From positions 14,141,058 to 14,205,057 of the forward strand of contig VZDJ01000219.1 in the NCBI GenBank assembly GCA_008694505.1: a DNA stretch of 64,000 bases, read 5' to 3'. Under the pieces are notes generated by a model. It did no database searches. It was not told the DNA's origin and was given only the letters and a program-made list of their open reading frames with translations. Source of the stretch: Cyanoderma ruficeps (taxonomy: Eukaryota; Chordata; Aves; Passeriformes; Timaliidae). The translations under genes and the position numbers were made by a program. Below are positions 58,756 to 64,000 of this stretch, one piece after another (position 1 is the first letter of the stretch; each line of letters starts with the position of its first letter).

Positions 58756-61700
58756 ATTCAGTACGAAATGGAAATTTGTCTCCACGTTTTTACTCCACTG
58801 TCTCCCCTAGAACTTTTTTCTCCCCTTTCTGGTGTACAAATTCCCAGTTGCTTTTGAACACTCAGATAATAAATATCTATTTCAATATATTCCATACTTT
58901 TCTTTAAAACATTCCATGCTTTTTGCAGTTCTCAAGCTCCTTGTCCCCGCTGGTTCTCTGGGCTGGAAATTCTGGCCGTGGGCCCTGAGGAGAGGCCACT
59001 CCACGTCCTCCATCCCAGCAGAGGGGCTGTAAAACACCCTTGGTGACACTGTGGACATCTCTGGAATTCCTTTTTCTGGATGAGGCGAAGCAAGGGCCGA
59101 AAATACAAAAAGTTTCACGTTGGCCGTGTGAAATGCCTCACAAAAAAAGAAACCCGCCAGGGAATTCAGGTGACCTTGAGGCACCCAAGGCTGTGCTGCC
59201 TTCCCCACGCAAGGTCAGCACAGCTGAAACAGTTTGTTTCCAAAAGCATCTTCGAGGCTTGTTCTTTATTGCCACTACAAACTCGCTCCATGTCCAGCTC
59301 CGTCCTGGGCAAGGCTGGGCTGCACCGATGGTTTTGGACAATGGAAGTGGAGACAGGACCCTGCCTGCCCTGACAGGGGCCCCCTCTGCTTTCCAGAGCG
59401 TGAAATCCAAAGGTTTTTATTCCTGGCATGGTGTGGGAGCAATTCAACATCCACCCATCCATCCCCCAGGCACTGCAGGCAGGTAAGAAACAGAGCAGGG
59501 CAAAAAGCTCCAGGGGAGGATGGCAGGAAAGGCTTGGAGGCAGAAACCTTGGAGAGGAGGAAGAGCAGGGCTTTGTCAGGGCATAAAGGAAATCTTAACA
59601 AATAAAAGAGCTCCAGAATATATAAACGAAGATGGAATTTGGAAGGAAAAGCAGCAGCAGGCAGTGACAGCAGCGCCACAAGTGGAAAAAAGTGCTTTTT
59701 TGCCCCGTTTTTGTGGTGGACAGAGCAGAGATCCAGAGCTGAATCTTCCTAAGTAAGATCAAACCCAAAGATGGATTGTGTTTCATCCCAGGGAACAATC
59801 AGACTTAAAAGTCCAGCCTGGCCAGCTCTTCAGTGGCTGACTCATCACTTCCTCAGTGAATTCCAAGATGAAGGATTCGAAGAGAAAATGGAAATTTGGG
59901 TCATTTGCTAGGGAAGAAGATGGAAAAGGAAAATGAGTGAGTAGAGACCACATCATCCAGGCCAAGGCACAAAGTGAGCCGTAACTGGGAACAAAGTGTG
60001 TGAAAGGATCATCTTTTCAGGACAGGAGGAATGACAAGGCCAAGGGAAGATCAAGTCTGTTACTGAGAGCAGGGGAAGGGAAAAGGGAACTCTCAACAAT
60101 GCACCTGAAAATACAGGAGCTGTGGAGGAATGGCAGAGAAAAAAGAATTGATATAAATAGATAAAAAACACTGAGCAGCTGCCTCCCTACCATGTGCTCT
60201 CATTTTCTCCTGCTGCCAGACAACACGGATGTTTCTTATTTATTTACTCCTAATTACTGAGCTCCAGACTTGCCCTGATGAGATAAATGTAGCTCAGGAT
60301 GCTGGTTTTCCCCTTCCCTTCCCTTCCCTCAGGGTGTCTCCCCAGCATCTACATCCCAACCTGGTGGAAATTGCAGCTCTCAGAAATCGGAGGGCTCTCA
60401 GCCCCCTCTCCAAGCAAAGGCCAAGGTGTGTGTCTGGCAGGCATTTATTTATCCAGCTGCACAGGGCACGCCACATCCAGCAAAATCTGGATTAGCTCGA
60501 TGGAAAAGAGGTGGAGGAGAAGGAGGCAGAGGCAGGGGAGTGGGAGTGTGTGCTGAGAGGTCTGGTGGAGGTCGTTGGCACAGCTCACAAGGGCACAGCA
60601 GCTCCAGCTGGTATTTATGAGGCTGCTCTTTCCCTTCAGGGTGATGAACAGTCCTTTTTTCCCTGGCTGCTGGTGCAATTGCTCACCTTTACCTAACAAA
60701 GAGCACAACCCTGCCCTTTCCCCGGCTGTGTTTCTGCACAGCAAAACCTCTTCTCCGAAAGGCTCTGCAAAATGTGGATAGTGCAGATTTGATACATCCC
60801 GAGTTGCCCCTGAATTAACCTGTGTCACCACAGCTTTCCTCTCTGCTTTACAGAGCCTCTACCTGGAAAAACTACCAGGAAAGGAAAGTCATCCTGGAAA
60901 GAGCTTTGCTTCTTGGGGTTTTTGGCCCAAAATCTTGTCCAGAATAGATGAAAACCTGAGCAGAGAAGCGCAGGAGGACCTGAGCTTGCTCAGTTCAGAC
61001 AGGGGCAGAGCAGGAACATTTCTTTCCATCGTTCCCCTTGTTTAGCAAACACTTCTCCAGATCCAAGCAATCCTCTTATCTGGGAGCAGCACTTCTCTAA
61101 GCCCCTTCAATCACTCTTGGTGTCCAGAACAAGTTGTCAGCCAAAATACTCTCTCAGGATGGTGTTTGTTTTCCAAACACAGCTCTGGTTGGCGGCTGCA
61201 CCGTTTCCAGCAGCTGGACAGAGATAAAAGAGACAAGGCTTGGCTCAGGAGCTCAGATCCCGAGGGAAGTGGCACATGGGCCAGGTTCTCCTCTGCCCAA
61301 GGGGTGCAGCGAGGTGGAGACAGGTCTGTCCTCAGGGGGGAAGCTCCAGGTGCTGAGGAAACACCCAATTTACAGCCTGAGGTAAGATCTGGTGATGTGT
61401 GCAGGGCAGGGGAATGGGATTTCTCCTCATCCCAGTTCAGTTCCAAACCACAGCCACCCCGGGTCTCCCCTCAGGAGGGTTTTTCTCTCTGTCTGTTGTT
61501 CAGTTGCCACAAAAAGCATTTTTTGTTGCAGCTGCATCTTGACTGAAAGAACTTGGAAGGTGTCTCTGTTACTTTAACAGCCTGAAAAAGCAGGATGGTT
61601 TCATTCTGCAGATGGGAGCCCCTGGTTGAATCACACCGCTAATGCAATTTAAAATTATGTAATGCTGAAGGAAAAGTTAATTTGCAAATTATCTCCCTTA

Positions 61701-61997
61701 CCCACATCTCTATTCCTAAAGTATCCCTTGGAACATCTTAACATCTCCAAAATAAGTTTTTGCCTCCTAAGTAGCAGTGTCTTGAAGGAGTTTTAGTTCC
61801 AGTGAAATTCAGTGAAATTTCAGTGAAATTCAGTGAAGTTCCTGTTTCAAAACAAGAGGGATGGAGAAGGAGCACAGGGGGCTCTGTGGCTCTGCCTCTG
61901 ATTTGGGGGTTGGGGTTAATCAGGTCCATAAATGACAACAAACAAATCAACCTTGGGAAAATGCTTTTGTTTGATTTGTCTGAGGTTATTTCCCTTT

Positions 61998-62071
61998 ATC
62001 TATTTAGCTATCCTTCCTATCTACCTACCTATCTATCTATCTATCTATCTANTCCATCCATCCATCCATGC
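61998..62071. repeat. TATC/CCAT microsatellite
   Basis: (CTAT)n followed by (CCAT)n with one unresolved base at 62052 at the switch point. Confidence 0.9.
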
Positions 62072-62287
62072 CACGAGCCCTGGAGCTAAGCAAAGCTCCT
62101 TGTGCCCATGCCTGCTGTGCCAGGGAGGCTAAACTGACCCAGGATCTCCTTGCAGGGAGGGATGGATTGCTGTGCTCCAGGTGCTCCAGGGGCGGGTGGG
62201 ATGCAGCTCCCAGGAGCTCTGTCCAAGGATCCCCTCAGGTCATCCCCTCACACCTGCCTGTTCTTCTGCCTCAGCTCCCCTGGGGCC

Positions 62288-62881
62288 ATGGAGGACGTGT
62301 CCAGCCAGGAGCCAGCACCAAACAAAGACACTCTGGGCTCCCTCAAGTCGCAGGAGACTCCTCAAACTTATATCAGCTTGGAGGAACACGAGCCCACAGG
62401 CTGCAGCAGCAGGGAGTTGGTCCTGGAGAAAGCCAGGGCTGCCTGCAGGTGCAGCTCCCTGTCCCTGCGCCGGCTGCTCCCGGTGCTGGAGTGGCTGCCC
62501 CAGTACAGCCCCAGGACTCAGCTGCTGGGGGACGTGGTCTCAGGGCTCCTGGTGGGCGTTGTGGCCATCCCCCAGTCCATCTCCTACTCCCTGCTGGCCA
62601 ACCAGGACCCCATCTACGGCATCTACACCAACTTCTTCTGCAACATCATCTACGCGGCCGCGGCCACGTCGCGCCACGCCAGCGTGGGCTCCTTCGGGGT
62701 GCTGTGCCTCATGGTGGGGCAGTCGGTGACACGTCACCTGCAGCTGGCAGGGTATGGGGACAGCAGCACTGCCCTCGGGGACAACTCCAGCTCCCCCAGG
62801 AACGGGACAGAGGCCTGTGACAGGAGCTGCTACGCCATCACCGTGGCCTTGTCCTTGAGCTTTCTGGTCGGGCTTTACCAG
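62288..62881 (+). CDS. SLC26A2-like coding exon 1 (start-codon exon)
   Basis: 198 codons from the ATG to the donor GTACGA; 13 untranslated bases precede the ATG after the acceptor CCTCAG at 62274. The N-terminal 60 residues are Glu/Ser-rich and unlike SLC26A2; similarity begins at [20 protein letters not shown]. Confidence 0.9.
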
Positions 62882-64000
62882 GTACGAATGGTCACTCTTG
62901 TGCTGTTTCCTCCTGGGAGTTTTCTCTGAGTTTGAGATCACTAACAGTTGGTTCAGACTTAAGAGTCCCAAGAAACATTTCTAGACCCTTTCACCCTTGA
63001 GTATTTGTGAGTGCAGTGATTTTAGGAGTGCAAACACAGCTGAATGGGGGTTGTTTCCTCCATGGGACAGGCAGGTCCTTGGATGTGTCAGAAACATCCT
63101 CAGGATTAGACACAGCAAGAGAAGAGAAGGATCTGTGAGCCACCTCCCCACTGCCTCAGTCCTGCAGCTGGGCAGCTTAGAGCAGGTCTGGGGCTGACAA
63201 GGACCACCCTGAGGGACCCTGCCCTGCTCCCTGGCACTGTCCCCACTGCCTGGGATGAGCTGTCACCGAGCATTTCCAGGCTTTTCCTCTGGGACAACTA
63301 CAATTCAGAGCATCACAGCTGGGTGATACCCAGAGCTGCTCTGATGGGGCTGCTCATGACGAGGCAGCAGCAGGGACCTCGTAGGCTTTTTCGTGTGGCA
63401 TCCCCAGCCACAGGGAAGGGTTAAAGGTAGTGTTTAGCAGTGTTTAACACTGTTAAAGTGTTAAACTATCTCTAGTTTTCCGTACCCCAGATTAACTCCT
63501 GAAGACAAATTCCTCCCGTGGAATGCTCAGCACATCCACAGACAGAGTAGCCAGAGGTGCTAATGTGGAAGTAAGGTGACATCAATTGCCAACCACCCCT
63601 TCCAGCCCTCCTCAGCCCATGCTAAAGCTGTGCCTGGTTTGCTTTTCAGATCCTGCTGGGGGTTTTACAGATGGGCTTCGTGGCTGTCTACCTGTCAGAG
63701 CCTCTCCTGGGTGGCTTTGTGACTGGCTCCAGCCTGACCATCATCACCTCCCAGATGAAATATCTGCTGGGCCTGAAGATCCCTCGTCACGAGGGGGTGG
63801 GCTCCTTCATCCTCACCTGGGTGGACCTTTTCAGGCACATCCACAACACCAACATCTGTGACCTGCTGACCAGCCTGGTGGCCTTGGCCATCATAGTGCC
63901 CATCAAGGAGCTCAACGAGCGCTACAAGGAGAGGATGAAGGCCCCGTTCCCCATCGAGCTGCTGGTGGTCATCGTGGCCACCGTCACCTCCCACTACTTT
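62288..64000 (+). CDS. SLC26A2-like anion transporter, 5' part, cut by the window end
   Basis: Second SLC26 sulfate-transporter-type gene. Exon 62275-62881 (ATG at 62288 in GCCATGG, 198 codons, phase 0 out) joins 63650-64000 (117 codons, continuing beyond the window). It has the family signature [20 protein letters not shown], then [20 protein letters not shown], glycosylation sites (NSS, NGT), paired Cys (CDRSCYA), and [20 protein letters not shown]. The intron falls at the same codon as in SLC26A2 (G-x-YQ|). It is clearly related to SLC26A2 and SLC26A1 but matches neither closely: motif positions change to [10 protein letters not shown] and [10 protein letters not shown]. The membrane core looks intact; STAS is outside the window. 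Most likely a tandem paralogue of SLC26A2, perhaps retained only in some vertebrates. Substrate unknown. Confidence 0.85.
62882..63649 (+). other. SLC26A2-like intron
   Basis: 768 bp intron at the codon position used by SLC26A2 intron 2; donor GTACGA, acceptor TTTTCAG. No repeat or coding sequence is recognised. Confidence 0.8.
63650..64000 (+). CDS. SLC26A2-like coding exon 2, partial
   Basis: 117 codons up to the last base of the window with no stop. Reads [59 protein letters not shown] and [12 protein letters not shown]; all align with exon 3 of SLC26A2. Confidence 0.93.
   Translation, partial: MLLGVLQMGFVAVYLSEPLLGGFVTGSSLTIITSQMKYLLGLKIPRHEGVGSFILTWVDLFRHIHNTNICDLLTSLVALAIIVPIKELNERYKERMKAPFPIELLVVIVATVTSHYF

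Larger units (their letters stand above)
50801..62274. other. Spacer between SLC26A2 and its paralogue
   Basis: No gene is recognised on either strand. The first part may still be SLC26A2 3'UTR; the last part should contain the promoter or a noncoding exon of the paralogue, but none can be fixed. It contains a 70 bp duplication (51627-51766), CR1 fragments (56385-56790, 57662-57882, 58611-58755), a minisatellite (57055-57360) and a TATC/CCAT microsatellite (61998-62071). Confidence 0.6.

Noticed and set aside
61321..61382. Noncoding first exon of the SLC26A2-like gene with a donor near 61381 (GAGGTAAGATC)
   Set aside because: The donor string is good, but there is no CpG block or other support, so it cannot be told from chance.
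59040..61446. Several 100-150 codon frames on both strands in the SLC26 spacer
   Set aside because: No conserved motif, no plausible splice partners and no codon bias; treated as chance.

Overview
The window is a vertebrate nuclear chromosome segment, almost certainly from a bird. Genes are split by GT-AG introns, the repeats are nearly all 5'-truncated fragments of the avian CR1 retrotransposon, and the encoded proteins match vertebrate families. A passerine is plausible, but nothing here proves the order. All recognised genes lie on the + strand.

Region 1 (1-about 22,950) is the body and 3' end of PPARGC1B (PGC-1beta). Eleven coding exons between 6450 and 18327 join without a frame break into 961 residues. 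The first coding exon lies upstream of the window, so 1-6449 is the end of intron 1. A 3'UTR of about 4.6 kb follows, with an AATAAA at 22929.

Region 2 (25,917-37,152) holds two tandem TRIM-type RING/B-box/coiled-coil genes. Both have the 96 bp, about 234 bp and 23 bp exon series seen in TRIM genes, and both lack a PRY-SPRY domain. TRIM-like A ends in an exon carrying a 36 bp in-frame repeat that encodes FSFG motifs. TRIM-like B ends in a short basic tail. Both have the same GTTTCGTTTC element just upstream of the start codon.

Region 3 (about 40,700-50,800) is SLC26A2, the sulfate/anion exchanger. It has a CpG-rich promoter with a likely noncoding first exon and two coding exons (45966-46598 and 48404-49894) giving 707 residues.

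Region 4 (50,800-64,000) is repeat-bearing spacer followed by a second SLC26 gene, cut off by the window end. Its start-codon exon and phase-0 intron match SLC26A2, so it looks like an old tandem paralogue.

In human the order here is PPARGC1B-PDE6A-SLC26A2. In this window the TRIM pair occupies the place of PDE6A and SLC26A2 has a tandem relative. The genes do not form one pathway: they cover mitochondrial and lipid transcriptional coactivation, probable ubiquitin-ligase activity and sulfate transport. The most unusual points are the FSFG-repeat tail of TRIM-like A, its intron 4 that is nearly all CR1, the SLC26 paralogue, and a long hairpin in PPARGC1B intron 3.
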